Assembly: GCA_022709425.1 (NCBI GenBank)
Contig: JAKLIW010000001.1
Location: 329,552 to 393,551 of the forward strand
Length of the DNA stretch: 64,000 bases
Direction of reading: 5' to 3'
Source: a bacterium
GTDB lineage: Bacteria > UBP6 > UBA1177 > JAKLFG01
The notes beneath the pieces are model-generated. The model was not told where the DNA came from, searched no databases, and worked only from the letters and a program-made list of their open reading frames with translations. This document shows, one piece after another, positions 17,313-27,309 of the stretch. Each line of letters begins with the position of its first letter. The first letter of the stretch is position 1. The position numbers and the translations under genes were made by a program.

Positions 17313-17939
17313 ATGACCGCAGGATTAATTGGAAAAAAGGTCGGGATGACACAGATCTTCAGTGAAGATGGCGTGTCGATACCCGTTACCGTGATCGAGG
17401 CCGGCCCCTGCTTTATCATACAAAAAAAGAGCACGGACAAGGACGGCTATTCGGCCATCCAGCTTGGCTTTGAAAAGAAAGAAAAGAATGTGCGGAAGCC
17501 GGAGGCGGGCCACTTCAAGGCGGCAAGCAAAGGTATTTTCAAGCGGCTTAAGGAATTCCGCGTGAACGACACAGATCTCGGCGCTCTTAACCTCGGTGAT
17601 GAGCTTAAAGCCGACATCTTCAAGGTAGGGGAAAAAGTCAAGATCACCGGCTTCTCGAAAGGTCGCGGTTTCACTGGCGTGGTAAAACGCTGGGGATTCA
17701 ACGGCGGCTGTGACGCCCACGGATCAAAGTTTCATCGCAAGGGTGGTTCGGTCGGCCAGAACGTCCACCCGGGCAAGATATGGAAGGGCAAACGAATGGC
17801 CGGCAGATACGGTAACGAGCAGGTGACGGTGAAGAATCTCGAGGTCGTCAAGATCTACCCCGAGAAGAACCTCATCCTTGTTAAGGGTGCCATCCCCGGC
17901 GCGGCCGGCGGCGTTGTGTATATCAAGAGAAGCAAGTAA
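17313..17939 (+). CDS. rplC: 50S ribosomal protein L3
   Basis: A 208-residue protein with the typical start [13 protein letters not shown] and the peptidyl-transferase-proximal loop [10 protein letters not shown]...HRKGGSVGQ...GKRMAGRYG. It is preceded by GGAGAGGG and lies 11 bases before rplD. Confidence 0.97.
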   Translation: MTAGLIGKKVGMTQIFSEDGVSIPVTVIEAGPCFIIQKKSTDKDGYSAIQLGFEKKEKNVRKPEAGHFKAASKGIFKRLKEFRVNDTDLGALNLGDELKADIFKVGEKVKITGFSKGRGFTGVVKRWGFNGGCDAHGSKFHRKGGSVGQNVHPGKIWKGKRMAGRYGNEQVTVKNLEVVKIYPEKNLILVKGAIPGAAGGVVYIKRSK

Positions 17940-17950
17940 CGGAGGCCGAG

Positions 17951-18583
17951 ATGCCCGTAATAGATGTATTTGATCGTGACAAGAAGAAGGTCGGCAGCCT
18001 CGAGCTGAGCGACAAGGTGTTCTCGATCGCTTGGCAGGAGAAACAGGTGGCGGTCTACGAGACGGTCCGCATGCAGACCGCCGGTTGGCGCGCAGGGACC
18101 CATGCGACCAAGACCGTTTCGACTGTTTCAGGCGGTAACTCCAAGCCGTTCCACCAGAAAGGGACCGGCCGCGCCCGCCGCGGCACGACCCGCGCCGGTA
18201 TCTGTCGGGGTGGTTACGTGATATTGGGGCCTCAGCCGCGCGATTATTCCTACACCGTACCGACCAAGAAACGTCGTTTGGCGGTCAAGGCGGTCCTGTC
18301 GGAGCGTTTTGAGAGCGGAAACCTGTTTGTCGTGAAAGGATTCAACTTCGAGAAGATCCAGACCAAGGCGGCGGCTACGCTCCTTAAGAAGACCTGGAAC
18401 ATCCCGGAAGCGATCATCCTTACTGGCGATAGCGAGGACAACTTCGTCATGAGCGTACGCAATATACCGGAATATCTGGTGTTGCACTTCACGCAAGTGA
18501 ACCTTTACGACATAGTCGCCTACAAGACCATAATTATGACCGAAGAGGCGGCGGCATACATCAACGAGGTCTACGCGTCATGA
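17951..18583 (+). CDS. rplD: 50S ribosomal protein L4
   Basis: A 210-residue exit-tunnel protein. It includes the conserved loop KPFHQKGTGRARRGTTRAG and GPQPRDYSYTVPTKKRRLA. In gammaproteobacteria L4 autoregulates the S10 operon, but no matching leader was looked for successfully here. Its stop overlaps the rplW start (ATGA). Confidence 0.97.
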   Translation: MPVIDVFDRDKKKVGSLELSDKVFSIAWQEKQVAVYETVRMQTAGWRAGTHATKTVSTVSGGNSKPFHQKGTGRARRGTTRAGICRGGYVILGPQPRDYSYTVPTKKRRLAVKAVLSERFESGNLFVVKGFNFEKIQTKAAATLLKKTWNIPEAIILTGDSEDNFVMSVRNIPEYLVLHFTQVNLYDIVAYKTIIMTEEAAAYINEVYAS

Positions 18584-18879
18584 AAAAACTACAGTATTTC
18601 GGTATAATCAAGCGCCCCATCATCACCGAGAAATCGACGGCGCTCTCGCGCGGCGAGGATAAGGGGTATCTCTTCGAGGTCGCTATAGATGCCAAAAAAG
18701 AAGAGATAAAAGAGGCGATAGAAAATCTCTTCGATGTCAAGGTCAAAGAGGTCAACACCGTTATTGTCCGCGGCAAGGTCAAGCATGTGAAGCGTGTCGC
18801 CGGTAAGCGCAACAACCGAAAAAAGGCGTATGTGACCTTGCAAAAGGGCTACAGCATCAACTTTATCCAAGGTGTATAA
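18580..18879 (+). CDS. rplW: 50S ribosomal protein L23
   Basis: A 99-residue exit-site protein that docks trigger factor and SRP. Key stretches are IIKRPIITEKST, IDAKKEEIKEAIENLFDVKV and KAYVTLQKG. Translation is coupled to rplD by a 4-base overlap. Confidence 0.97.
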   Translation: MKKLQYFGIIKRPIITEKSTALSRGEDKGYLFEVAIDAKKEEIKEAIENLFDVKVKEVNTVIVRGKVKHVKRVAGKRNNRKKAYVTLQKGYSINFIQGV

Positions 18880-18898
18880 CCACAAAGGGGAATAGCAG

Positions 18899-19729
18899 AT
18901 GGGTATCAAGGTCTACAACCCCACGTCGGCGGGCCGGCGGAACATGTCGGTGGCCGATCATTCTGAATTGTCGAGCAAACGGCCTGAAAAGGGATTGGTC
19001 CGTTCTATCAAGAAAACGGGTGGCCGTAATGCTCACGGCCGGATCACTACGCGTCATCGTGGTGGCGGCAACAAACGGCTTTATCGCGTCATTGACTTTA
19101 AGCGCGACAAGATCGATGTTCCCGGCAAGGTAGCGGCGATAGAATATGATCCGAACCGCAATGCTCGGATCGCGCTTATTCATTACCTTGACGGCGAAAA
19201 GCGCTATATCATCGCGCCCGAGAAACTCGGTGTGGGTGACAGCATCGTATCGAGCGATAAAGATGTCGATGTTCGTCCCGGCAATGCAATGAGACTTCGC
19301 TATGTGCCGATCGGCACTTTTATACACAACGTCGAACTCAAGATCGGCAAGGGTGGACAGATTGCGCGCGCTGCGGCCTCTGGCATTCAACTGCTCGGCA
19401 AGGAGGGCGACTACGCGACCGTCAGAATGCCTTCGGGCGAGATACGGCTCATCAATCTTGACTGCCGTGCTACGATAGGACAGGTTGGTAATTCTGAGTT
19501 TGCCAATACCCGTGTTGGAAAGGCGGGAAAAACCCGCTGGCTCGGTCGACGGCCAAAAGTGCGCGGCGTAGTCATGAACCCGATCGATCACCCGCATGGC
19601 GGTGGTGAGGGCAAAACCGCGGGAGGTCGCCACCCGGTCTCTCCGTGGGGCATGCCGACCAGAGGGTACAAAACACGCAACAGCAAGCGGACCGATCGTT
19701 TCCGGATCCGTAGGCGTGGTGGAAAATAA
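18899..19729 (+). CDS. rplB: 50S ribosomal protein L2
   Basis: A 276-residue protein near the peptidyl-transferase centre. It contains [31 protein letters not shown] and the highly conserved [20 protein letters not shown] with the functional His. It is of standard length and is followed after 41 bases by rpsS. Confidence 0.98.
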   Translation: MGIKVYNPTSAGRRNMSVADHSELSSKRPEKGLVRSIKKTGGRNAHGRITTRHRGGGNKRLYRVIDFKRDKIDVPGKVAAIEYDPNRNARIALIHYLDGEKRYIIAPEKLGVGDSIVSSDKDVDVRPGNAMRLRYVPIGTFIHNVELKIGKGGQIARAAASGIQLLGKEGDYATVRMPSGEIRLINLDCRATIGQVGNSEFANTRVGKAGKTRWLGRRPKVRGVVMNPIDHPHGGGEGKTAGGRHPVSPWGMPTRGYKTRNSKRTDRFRIRRRGGK

Positions 19730-19770
19730 AATAGTGTAACAGGATAAACAGCAAGAACGAGGGAGGATAC

Positions 19771-20040
19771 ATGCCGCGCTCAATCAAAAAGGGGCCGTTC
19801 GTTGATGAGCACCTCTGGAAAAAGGTCGTTAAGTCCATCGACTCCGGCGACAGAAAACCAATAAAGACTTGGTCGCGTCGTTCAACGATCGTGCCCGAAA
19901 TGGTCGGGCTCACTTTCGCCGTCCATAATGGGCAAAAGTTTATTCCGGTTTTCGTCACCGAGGAGATGGTCGGGTTTAAGTTGGGCGAATTCTCCCCCAC
20001 ACGAACGTTCCGAAGCCATGCCGGTGCGCAGAAAAAATAA
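19771..20040 (+). CDS. rpsS: 30S ribosomal protein S19
   Basis: An 89-residue 30S head protein that contacts S13. Signatures are [30 protein letters not shown] and [13 protein letters not shown]. It is preceded by GAGGGAGG. Confidence 0.97.
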   Translation: MPRSIKKGPFVDEHLWKKVVKSIDSGDRKPIKTWSRRSTIVPEMVGLTFAVHNGQKFIPVFVTEEMVGFKLGEFSPTRTFRSHAGAQKK

Positions 20041-20105
20041 GTTGCAAAACCGAGGAAAATGAATAGAGTACATCCGCTTTATTTCTTGCGAGCTGGAGAG
20101 AAGCA

Positions 20106-20462
20106 ATGGAACAAAAGACCGTAAAGGCAACCTTGAAATATTACCGGATGAGTCCGCGTCGGGTCCGGGAAGTGGCAGATATCATTCGTGGTAAAAGGGC
20201 CGAGGAGGCACAGAACATCCTCGATTTCACCAATCGACGCGCGGCGGGGACGCTGAAAAAACTGCTTAATTCGGCTATAGCGAACGCGGAAAACAATTTC
20301 AGCATGGATCCCGACAAGCTTTTCGTTACCGAGATCGCGGTCGATGAAGGGCCAATGTGGAAACGGTTCATCACGAAATCGCATGGTCGCGCGAGCCGCA
20401 TCGTTAAGCGGACGAGCCATGTGACCATCGTGCTTGGCGAAAAGATCGTAAAGGAAGCATAA
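20106..20462 (+). CDS. rplV: 50S ribosomal protein L22
   Basis: A 118-residue tunnel-lining protein. It has YYRMSPRRVREVADIIRGK and the beta-hairpin region MWKRFITKSHGRASRI, whose tip lines the macrolide-binding tunnel. It follows rpsS by 65 bases, the widest gap in the operon; only a ribosome binding site is seen there. Confidence 0.96.
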   Translation: MEQKTVKATLKYYRMSPRRVREVADIIRGKRAEEAQNILDFTNRRAAGTLKKLLNSAIANAENNFSMDPDKLFVTEIAVDEGPMWKRFITKSHGRASRIVKRTSHVTIVLGEKIVKEA

Positions 20463-20479
20463 TAGCAGGAGGTGTCGCT

Positions 20480-21148
20480 TTGGGTCAGAAAGTTAATCCC
20501 ATCGGTCTGCGGCTTGGCGTCACGAGAACATGGAGTTCCGTGTGGTATTCGCATCGTAATTATGCGAAGTGGCTTCATGAAGATGTGAAGCTCCGCGAAG
20601 CGATCAAAAAAGAGTTTTACGCGGCGGGGCTTTCGCATATCAACATAGAGCGGTCAGGCGATAAGGTCAAAGTCACCCTCCATGCTGCGAAACCGGGTAT
20701 CATCGTCGGCAAGCAAGGAGCGGGCATTGAAAAGATAAAGCAGATCGTCTCCAAGCTTGCCAAAGGGGCGCAGGAAATATTTGTGCAACCCGAAGAGGTA
20801 AAAAAGCCCGAGATCAATGCGCAACTTGTTTCCGAGAGCATCGCCGAGCAGATCGAGAAGCGCGCTCATTTCCGCCGCGTTATGAAACGGGCGATGGGCA
20901 ACGCGATAAAGAGCGGTGTTGAGGGGATCAAGGTACAGGTCGGCGGACGGCTCGGTGGCAACGAGATCGCTCGGGTTGAGCGCTATCATGAAGGGCGTAC
21001 CCCGCTTCACACCCTTCGTGCCGATATCGAATTCGGACAGGCGACCGCGATGACCACCTACGGAACCATCGGCATCAAGGTGTGGATATATAAAGGCGAG
21101 GTCTCGAAACGGTTCGAGGCTAAAAGAAAAGGTACGAAAAAGAATTAA
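20480..21148 (+). CDS. rpsC: 30S ribosomal protein S3
   Basis: A 222-residue protein with a KH domain (KPGIIVGKQGAGIEKIK) and the conserved C-terminal domain (GVEGIKVQVGGRLGGNEIAR, TLRADIEFG). It forms part of the mRNA entry site. It starts with TTG after AGGAGGT; N-terminal GQKVNPIGLRLG is diagnostic. Confidence 0.97.
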   Translation: MGQKVNPIGLRLGVTRTWSSVWYSHRNYAKWLHEDVKLREAIKKEFYAAGLSHINIERSGDKVKVTLHAAKPGIIVGKQGAGIEKIKQIVSKLAKGAQEIFVQPEEVKKPEINAQLVSESIAEQIEKRAHFRRVMKRAMGNAIKSGVEGIKVQVGGRLGGNEIARVERYHEGRTPLHTLRADIEFGQATAMTTYGTIGIKVWIYKGEVSKRFEAKRKGTKKN

Positions 21149-21172
21149 CCTTCTGTGGAATAGGTGGTTGTC

Positions 21173-21592
21173 ATGTTGATGCCGAATAAGGTAAAATACC
21201 GTAAGATGATGAAGGGTCGCATGGCCGGCATTGCCACCGCCTGCAATGCGATAGATTTCGGCGAATACGGCCTCAAAGCGCTCGAAAGTGGTTGGGTCAC
21301 CAGCAGACAGATCGAGGCGGCTCGTGTTGCTATCATGCGTTTTGCTCGTAAGGGCGGTCGTATGTGGATACGCGTCTTCCCCGATAAGCCGATCACCAAG
21401 AAGCCGCAGGAAACAAGAATGGGTAAAGGCAAAGGCAATCCCGAGGAGTGGGTCTGCGTCGTTAAGCCGGGCCGCATTCTCTTTGAGCTTGGCGATCTGG
21501 ACGATGTTGCTGCCAAAGAGGCCCTTCGGCTCGCCGCCTACAAGCTTCCGATAAAGACCAAGGTCGTTGCGAAAGGAGACGAGATAAAATGA
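21173..21592 (+). CDS. rplP: 50S ribosomal protein L16
   Basis: A 139-residue protein near the A-site. It has MPNKVKYRK at the start, the [12 protein letters not shown] loop with the Arg that is hydroxylated in other bacteria, and [16 protein letters not shown] at 21164 is in frame, but the ATG at 21173 is correctly spaced from AGGTGG and matches the family start. It overlaps rpmC by 4 bases. Confidence 0.96.
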   Translation: MLMPNKVKYRKMMKGRMAGIATACNAIDFGEYGLKALESGWVTSRQIEAARVAIMRFARKGGRMWIRVFPDKPITKKPQETRMGKGKGNPEEWVCVVKPGRILFELGDLDDVAAKEALRLAAYKLPIKTKVVAKGDEIK

Positions 21593-21789
21593 AGACGGCA
21601 GAACTGAAGAAAAAGAACGCGGAAGAGCTCAAGGAAATGTTGGGCTCTCTTGAGGAAGAGCATTTTAATCTGCGGGTCCAAAAGGCGATGGGTCAACTTC
21701 AGAACACCTCCCGCATTCGCTTGGTTAGGAAGGACATCGCACGTATCAATACCTTCCTTGCCGAGAACAATGCTGTGGATAAGAGGTGA
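21589..21789 (+). CDS. rpmC: 50S ribosomal protein L29
   Basis: A 66-residue helical hairpin at the tunnel exit. Recognised by [25 protein letters not shown] and [16 protein letters not shown]. It is coupled to rplP by ATGA overlap. Confidence 0.95.
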   Translation: MKTAELKKKNAEELKEMLGSLEEEHFNLRVQKAMGQLQNTSRIRLVRKDIARINTFLAENNAVDKR

Positions 21790-21794
21790 AAAAC

Positions 21795-22073
21795 ATGAAG
21801 ACAGGAAGCCACAAAAGAATACTCACGGGTGTAGTAATAAGCGACAAAGCCGACAAGACCGTAACCGTGGTGGTAACGCGTCGCTATAAACATCCGCTTT
21901 ACAAGAAGATGGTCACCGCGCGTAAGAAATACATGGCGCACGATGAACAGAACCTTTGCAAGAGCGGCGACCGGGTTCGCATCCGCGAATGTGCTCCGGT
22001 CAGCGCGCGGAAACGCTGGCTTGTCGTGGATAAGATCGAGAAGAGCGCGGCACAGGAAGGGGGCAAGTCATGA
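21795..22073 (+). CDS. rpsQ: 30S ribosomal protein S17
   Basis: A 92-residue OB-fold primary rRNA-binding protein. Signatures are [21 protein letters not shown] and [22 protein letters not shown] at 21786 is in frame, but the ATG at 21795 has better spacing from GAGG. It overlaps rplN by 4 bases. Confidence 0.95.
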   Translation: MKTGSHKRILTGVVISDKADKTVTVVVTRRYKHPLYKKMVTARKKYMAHDEQNLCKSGDRVRIRECAPVSARKRWLVVDKIEKSAAQEGGKS

Positions 22074-22438
22074 TACAAGAACAATCGAGGCTGGCCGTCG
22101 CCGATAATTCTGGCGCGAAGGAGGTTCAGTGTATCAAGGTATACGGTGGATCCAAGCGGAGATACGCGGGGATCGGGGACGTTATAGTCGTTTCGGTTAA
22201 GGATGCCGAGCCGAAAGGCAAGGTGAAAAAAGGCGAAGTAAAGCGGGCGGTCATCGTGCGGCAGGCCAAAGAACTTAAGCGCGATGATGGTTCATATATT
22301 CGATTCGACGATAACGCCGTTGTTATCCTTGACGATTACTATGAGCCGGTCGGTACCCGCGTTTTTGGTCCGGTGGCGCGTGAGCTTCGGACGAAGGGTT
22401 TCATGAAGATCATTTCGTTGGCCCCCGAGGTCCTGTAA
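22070..22438 (+). CDS. rplN: 50S ribosomal protein L14
   Basis: A 122-residue protein of exactly family length, contacting 16S rRNA at an intersubunit bridge. It has [44 protein letters not shown] and the ending [13 protein letters not shown]. Confidence 0.98.
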   Translation: MIQEQSRLAVADNSGAKEVQCIKVYGGSKRRYAGIGDVIVVSVKDAEPKGKVKKGEVKRAVIVRQAKELKRDDGSYIRFDDNAVVILDDYYEPVGTRVFGPVARELRTKGFMKIISLAPEVL

Positions 22439-22448
22439 GGAGAATATC

Positions 22449-22769
22449 ATGAGCACTATGGCGAACATCAAAAAGAACGACACGGTCCGCGTCATTACCG
22501 GCAAAGACAAAGGAAAGGCCGGCAAGGTCCTCCGTGTTTTGGCGAAGGACGAAAAAGTAATCGTAGAAAATGTCAATGTTTATAAAAAACATCAAAAGCA
22601 GGGACCGAATCGCGAGGCAGGAATCGTTGACAAGGCGATGCCTATCCACCTCTCGAATGTACAGGCCGTTTGTCCGAAGTGCTCCGAGGCGACCTCGTTC
22701 CGGCGAAAAGCGCTTAGCGACGGTAAGCGGGTCCGCTTCTGTCGCAAATGCGGCGAAACTATAGAATAA
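22449..22769 (+). CDS. rplX: 50S ribosomal protein L24
   Basis: A 106-residue KOW-domain assembly initiator. [22 protein letters not shown] is diagnostic. The C-terminus keeps a zinc-ribbon-like CPKC...CRKC, seen in the Cys-containing L24 form. The start at 22449 fits AAGGAG better than the internal ATG at 22458. Confidence 0.96.
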   Translation: MSTMANIKKNDTVRVITGKDKGKAGKVLRVLAKDEKVIVENVNVYKKHQKQGPNREAGIVDKAMPIHLSNVQAVCPKCSEATSFRRKALSDGKRVRFCRKCGETIE

Positions 22770-22782
22770 GTGGAGACGATCG

Positions 22783-23436
22783 ATGGCTGAGAAGCAGCAG
22801 AAAGAGACCAAAGAAAAGGCTCCGGCAGCGGAAAAACAGCCGAAGGCCCCCAAGGAGAAGGTAGCGGCCCCGACGGCTGAAAAACAGCCGAAATATGTCA
22901 GCAGGATGCGCACCTTCTACGATAAGGAAATCCGCCCCGCTCTTGCGAAAGAGCTGGAGATCAGCAACCCCATGGCGATTCCCCGTGTGGAAAAAATCGT
23001 CCTGAATATGGGAGTCGGCGAGGCGATAACCAATAAAAAGGTACTCGAAGATGCCGTGAAGGAACTGACGGCGATCGCCGGACAGAAACCGGTCATCAAC
23101 AAGGCGCGGAAATCGATCGCGACCTTTAAACTTCGCCAAGGCATGCCTATCGGAACCTCGGTCATTCTGCGAAAAGAGAGGATGTACGATTTTCTTGACC
23201 GCCTGATATCGGTTGCTCTTCCTCGCGTCAAGGACTTTCGTGGCATATCGGGAAAGGCCTTCGATGGCAGGGGCAACTATTCGCTCGGCATCAAGGACTT
23301 CATGATATTTCCCGAGATCGATTTCAATAAAGTTGAGACGACCAAGGGATTGAATGTCACAATTTGCACCACCGCTCGCAATGATAAAGAGGCGAAAGCG
23401 TTGCTTAAAATGTTCGGCATGCCTTTCAATAACTGA
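22783..23436 (+). CDS. rplE: 50S ribosomal protein L5 with N-terminal charged extension
   Basis: A 217-residue L5, which binds 5S rRNA and the P-site tRNA elbow. The core starts near residue 38 ([13 protein letters not shown]) and shows [35 protein letters not shown]-like sequence and [11 protein letters not shown]. The usual length is about 180. The extra 37 residues are Lys/Glu/Ala/Pro-rich with a repeated AEKQPK unit. A clear ribosome binding site (GTGGAGACG) precedes the upstream ATG, and no alternative start lies near the core, so the extension looks real. Confidence 0.95.
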   Translation: MAEKQQKETKEKAPAAEKQPKAPKEKVAAPTAEKQPKYVSRMRTFYDKEIRPALAKELEISNPMAIPRVEKIVLNMGVGEAITNKKVLEDAVKELTAIAGQKPVINKARKSIATFKLRQGMPIGTSVILRKERMYDFLDRLISVALPRVKDFRGISGKAFDGRGNYSLGIKDFMIFPEIDFNKVETTKGLNVTICTTARNDKEAKALLKMFGMPFNN

Positions 23437-23461
23437 GAACGAAAGATAAGGAGGACGATCC

Positions 23462-23647
23462 GTGGCCAGACTGACAATGAGGCTTAAGGCGCAAAGGAAA
23501 CCGGTATTCTCTACCCGTTTCCATAATCGTTGCCCGCTGTGCGGCCGAGCTCGGGCCTATATACGTAAATTCGACATGTGCCGGCTTTGTTTTCGCAAAA
23601 TGGCGACCAACGGGATGCTTCCCGGTGTCACCAAGTCGAGCTGGTAG
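23462..23647 (+). CDS. rpsN: 30S ribosomal protein S14, zinc-binding type
   Basis: A 61-residue short S14 of the C+ form. The four zinc ligands are in CPLC and CRLC, with the [17 protein letters not shown] core. It starts with GTG after AAGGAGG. This form is common outside enterobacteria. Confidence 0.96.
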   Translation: MARLTMRLKAQRKPVFSTRFHNRCPLCGRARAYIRKFDMCRLCFRKMATNGMLPGVTKSSW

Positions 23648-23655
23648 GGAGGGAT

Positions 23656-24051
23656 ATGATGAATGATTTGATATCCAATTATCTCACAAGACTTCGTAAC
23701 GCAATTCGCGCGGAGCATGAAACGGTCGTTGGTATCCCGTCGTCTCGTATTGTCGAGGGGATCAGCCAAGTGCTCAAGGAAGAGGGCTATATCAGCGACT
23801 TTCGTCTTACCGATGTCGGCGCCAAGAAAACCATTGCGGTCGATATTCGCTATCATCGTGGCAAACCGGTCATCTCCCATATCGAACGGGTAAGCAAGCC
23901 CGGTCGTCGCGTTTACATGCCGGCGAAGGATATTCCGCATGTCCGTTCAGGACTCGGGATATGTGTTGTGTCCACATCAAAGGGCGTCCTGACCGACAAA
24001 AAAGCGCGCGAACTCAATGTCGGCGGCGAACTACTGTGTAATCTCTGGTAG
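23656..24051 (+). CDS. rpsH: 30S ribosomal protein S8
   Basis: A 131-residue central-domain rRNA binder. It has the start [33 protein letters not shown] and the closing [22 protein letters not shown]. The longer open frame beginning at 23578 overlaps rpsN and is rejected; AGGGAGGG supports 23656. Confidence 0.96.
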   Translation: MMNDLISNYLTRLRNAIRAEHETVVGIPSSRIVEGISQVLKEEGYISDFRLTDVGAKKTIAVDIRYHRGKPVISHIERVSKPGRRVYMPAKDIPHVRSGLGICVVSTSKGVLTDKKARELNVGGELLCNLW

Positions 24052-24070
24052 ATAAATAGGAGGTCAAACC

Positions 24071-24607
24071 GTGTCGAGAATAGGAAAAAGACCGATACCT
24101 TTCGACAACAAGGTCGAGGTATCGCTGAAGGGGGACGTACTTCGGGTAAAAGGTCCGAAAGGCGCCCTCGAACGGACGGTGCATCCGAAAATATCGGTGC
24201 GCATCGAAAGCAATACCATCATCGTCGAGCGCAAGGACGATGAAAAAGAAAGCAAATCGTTGCACGGCTTGTTTCGGGCTCTACTCAGCAACATGGTCGT
24301 CGGTGTCACCACTGGTTTTACTAAAGTGCTCGAGGTGAAAGGAACCGGCTACAAGTTCGAGTTGAAAGGGAATAAAATCGGATTTGCCCTTGGCTTTTCT
24401 CATCCCGTTGAGCTCGAGATACCTAAAGGAGTTACGGCCGAAGTAAAGGTCAACGAGATCACGCTGACCTCGGCCGACCGACAATTGCTCGGCGATTTTG
24501 CGGCGAAAATAAAAGCATTGCGACCGGTTGAACCTTATAAAGGCAAGGGTGTCAGTTATCGCGGCCAAGTCATCAGACGCAAGGCCGGTAAGGCTGCCGG
24601 TAAGTAA
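24071..24607 (+). CDS. rplF: 50S ribosomal protein L6
   Basis: A 178-residue two-domain protein near the sarcin-ricin loop. It has SRIGKRPIPFDNKVEV, VLRVKGPKGALE, KVLEVKGTGYKFEL and the ending PYKGKGVSYRGQVIRRKAGKAAGK. The start codon is GTG. Confidence 0.97.
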   Translation: MSRIGKRPIPFDNKVEVSLKGDVLRVKGPKGALERTVHPKISVRIESNTIIVERKDDEKESKSLHGLFRALLSNMVVGVTTGFTKVLEVKGTGYKFELKGNKIGFALGFSHPVELEIPKGVTAEVKVNEITLTSADRQLLGDFAAKIKALRPVEPYKGKGVSYRGQVIRRKAGKAAGK

Positions 24608-24625
24608 ACAAGGGGAGGCCCGGAA

Positions 24626-24994
24626 ATGAACAGCAAAAAGAAGATAGCCCGCCACGATAAACGAAAGGCGTCGATTCGTAAAAAAATACAGGGCACCACC
24701 GAGCGTCCCCGTCTTTCGGTTTTCCGTAGTGGGAAGAACATTTATGCGCAGGTCATCGACGATGTGTTGGGGACCACATTGGTGGCGGCATCGACCATAG
24801 GGAAGGATTACAAGGCCCCCGAGGGCGAAAAGGCCGACAAAAAAGCTGATGCGGCAAAGGTCGGGGAGCTCATCGCGATGAAGTGCAAGGCCAAGGGAAT
24901 TACAACGGTGGTTTTTGACCGTAATGGTTTTTTGTATCACGGTCGCGTCAAAGCACTTGCCGAGGCGGCACGTAAAGGTGGATTGGAATTTTAA
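24626..24994 (+). CDS. rplR: 50S ribosomal protein L18
   Basis: A 122-residue 5S rRNA-binding protein. Signatures are [18 protein letters not shown] and [22 protein letters not shown]. It is 18 bases after rplF and 20 before rpsE. Confidence 0.97.
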   Translation: MNSKKKIARHDKRKASIRKKIQGTTERPRLSVFRSGKNIYAQVIDDVLGTTLVAASTIGKDYKAPEGEKADKKADAAKVGELIAMKCKAKGITTVVFDRNGFLYHGRVKALAEAARKGGLEF

Positions 24995-25014
24995 CGAACG
25001 ATAGAGGCATCAGT

Positions 25015-25533
25015 ATGAAAGAAAAGCATACACCGATCAATCCGGACGGGTTGGATCTTCACGAGAAGCTCATTTATGTGAATCGCGTTGCCAAGGTCGT
25101 CAAGGGCGGTAAAAATTTCAGTTTTGCGGCGCTCATGGTCGTGGGTGATGGGCATGGTCATGTCGGGCTGGGTCTCGGCAAGGCGCGTGAGGTTCCCGAG
25201 GCGATTAAAAAAGGTATCGCGCGGGCCCGCAAAAATCTGTGCCGCATCACTTTGACCGGCGGGACTATTCCGCATGAGGTCGTTGGTGAGTTTGGTGCCG
25301 GTCGTGTTTTTCTTCGTCCCGCCGCGAATGGTACCGGTGTTATTGCCGGATCGGCGGTTCGCTCGGTGCTTGAAGTAGCCGGGGTAACCGACATCCTGAC
25401 CAAAAGCATCGGTTCAAGCAACCCGCACAATATGGCCAAGGCGACAATACATGCGCTTCTATCGATGGAAAACATTGATGATGTGCAGGCCAAAAGGAAT
25501 CTTACTATCACTGACTATCAGCTGAAAAAATAA
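25015..25533 (+). CDS. rpsE: 30S ribosomal protein S5
   Basis: A 172-residue protein important for decoding accuracy and mRNA helicase activity. It has [40 protein letters not shown] and RAVLEVAGV-like [24 protein letters not shown]. Only 10 bases separate it from rplO; rpmD (L30), normally between them, is missing. Confidence 0.97.
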   Translation: MKEKHTPINPDGLDLHEKLIYVNRVAKVVKGGKNFSFAALMVVGDGHGHVGLGLGKAREVPEAIKKGIARARKNLCRITLTGGTIPHEVVGEFGAGRVFLRPAANGTGVIAGSAVRSVLEVAGVTDILTKSIGSSNPHNMAKATIHALLSMENIDDVQAKRNLTITDYQLKK

Positions 25534-25543
25534 GGAGTAGCTC

Positions 25544-25990
25544 ATGCGTCTCCATGAACTGAAAAAGCCGGAAGGACTCAAATCAAAAAAGATCATCGGG
25601 CGTGGCGCCGGTTCGGGACACGGGCGGACCTCGACCAAAGGGCACAAAGGGCAGAGATCGCGCGCCGGCAAATCGGTTCGCAGAGGCTTTGAGGGCGGCC
25701 AGATGCCGCTGGTCAGACGTCTTCCCAAGAGAGGTTTCTTCAATATATTCCGTACCGACGTCGCCGAGATCAATGTTCGCTATCTTGAAAAGCTGGCGGC
25801 TGGTACTACGGTGGATATCGCGAAGCTGGCCGAGATGGGGCTGTGCAAGGGAACCGAGGCGTGCGTTAAGATCATCGGCCGTATCGAACTCAAACATCCG
25901 CTCACGGTGATCGTCCACAAGTTCACCAAAGGGGCGAAGGAGTCGATTGAGAAAAGCGGCGGCAAAGCGGAGGAACTGAAGCTTGATTAG
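25544..25990 (+). CDS. rplO: 50S ribosomal protein L15
   Basis: A 148-residue late-assembly protein. It has the Gly-rich N-terminal GRGAGSGHGRTSTKGHKGQRSR, GFEGGQMPLVRRLPKRGF and LTVIVHKFTKGAKESIEKSGG. It overlaps secY by 8 bases. Confidence 0.97.
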   Translation: MRLHELKKPEGLKSKKIIGRGAGSGHGRTSTKGHKGQRSRAGKSVRRGFEGGQMPLVRRLPKRGFFNIFRTDVAEINVRYLEKLAAGTTVDIAKLAEMGLCKGTEACVKIIGRIELKHPLTVIVHKFTKGAKESIEKSGGKAEELKLD

Positions 25991-27302
25991 CAGGATACTC
26001 TCGAACATCTTCAAAATACCCGATCTCCGGGAGCGTGTGGTGTTCTCGTTGTTCATCCTCGCCGTGTACCGGCTCGGCATCTATGTGACCACCCCGGGCG
26101 TCGACAAGAACATCATGGCCGATATCATGGCGACTAAAGGTTCGACCACGATCCTTGGTCTATTCAACATGTTCTCGGGCGGTGCGCTCGAACAACTTTC
26201 AATCTTTGCGCTTGGCATAATGCCCTATATCAGTTCATCCATTATCTTTTCCCTTTTGGCGGTTGTTATTCCTCAAATCGGAGAGATGCAAAAAGATGGG
26301 GAGCAGGGGCAAAAAAAGATCACCCAGTACACTCGCTACGGAACGGTGTTGCTCTGCATCTTCCAAGGCCTGATGATGGCGAAATTCCTTGAAAGCCTTA
26401 CCGGCCGCGCCGGTGAGGTAGTCGTACAGGATCCGGGCTGGTTCTTCCGACTTACTACGGTCATCACGTTGACGACCGGCACCATGTTCTTGATGTGGTT
26501 GGGCGAGCAGATATCGGAACGCGGTATCGGCAACGGGATATCGCTCATCATTTTTGCCTCCATCGTCGCGCGGTTCCCCTCGATGTTCGCGCAACTGGTG
26601 AAGTATCTTAACGAAGAAATGATAAAACCCTTTCATCTAGTGATTTTCTTACTGGTGATTGTTATTTCTTTCACCATTATCGTGTTCGTTGAGAGTTCGA
26701 GGCGAAAGATCCCGATCCAATATGCCCGTCGAGTGAATGGTGGTCGCTCTCTGCAGAACAGCTATCTGCCGCTCAAGATAAACACCTCCGGCGTCATTCC
26801 GCCGATATTCGCATCGGCGCTTCTGGTCTTCCCGGCTACCATCGGTGGTTTCATGAACGCCGAGTGGATGGGGACGCTCCAGACCATGCTCAATCCGGGT
26901 GGCTGGCTTTACGAACTGCTCTACATTTTTCTTATAATCTTCTTTTGCTTTTTCTACACTTTTGTGCAGTTCAAGACCGAGGATGTCGCCGAAAATCTCA
27001 ATAAGAACGGCGGTTATATCCCCGGGATCCGTCCCGGCAAGGAAACGGTTGACTACATCAACAAGGTGCTTACCAAAATTACCTTCGGCGGCGCCATCTA
27101 TCTTTCGGCCGTTTGTATGATACCCGATCTGCTCCGCCTCAAGATGGGCCTTCCCTTCTATATGGGAGGCACCTCGATACTCATCGTGGTCGGTGTTGCT
27201 ATGGATACCGCCTCACAGATAGAATCGTACCTCATCAGCAACAACTATGAGGGCTTTTCCATCGGCGGAAAGGGATCGCTGGTCAAGAGCAGAAGCAGAT
27301 AA
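25983..27302 (+). CDS. secY: Protein translocase subunit SecY
   Basis: A 439-residue channel subunit of the Sec translocase with ten predicted membrane helices. It has RIGIYVTTPGVD-like YRLGIYVTTPGVD, the plug region FNMFSGGALEQLSIFALGIMPYISSSI, SERGIGNGISLIIF and the cytoplasmic loop RRKIPIQYARR. The start is TTG at 25983, inside rplO, nine bases after GGAGG, so translation is coupled. The C-terminus KGSLVKSRSR is basic as usual. Confidence 0.97.
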   Translation: MISRILSNIFKIPDLRERVVFSLFILAVYRLGIYVTTPGVDKNIMADIMATKGSTTILGLFNMFSGGALEQLSIFALGIMPYISSSIIFSLLAVVIPQIGEMQKDGEQGQKKITQYTRYGTVLLCIFQGLMMAKFLESLTGRAGEVVVQDPGWFFRLTTVITLTTGTMFLMWLGEQISERGIGNGISLIIFASIVARFPSMFAQLVKYLNEEMIKPFHLVIFLLVIVISFTIIVFVESSRRKIPIQYARRVNGGRSLQNSYLPLKINTSGVIPPIFASALLVFPATIGGFMNAEWMGTLQTMLNPGGWLYELLYIFLIIFFCFFYTFVQFKTEDVAENLNKNGGYIPGIRPGKETVDYINKVLTKITFGGAIYLSAVCMIPDLLRLKMGLPFYMGGTSILIVVGVAMDTASQIESYLISNNYEGFSIGGKGSLVKSRSR

Positions 27303-27309
27303 CCCCACG

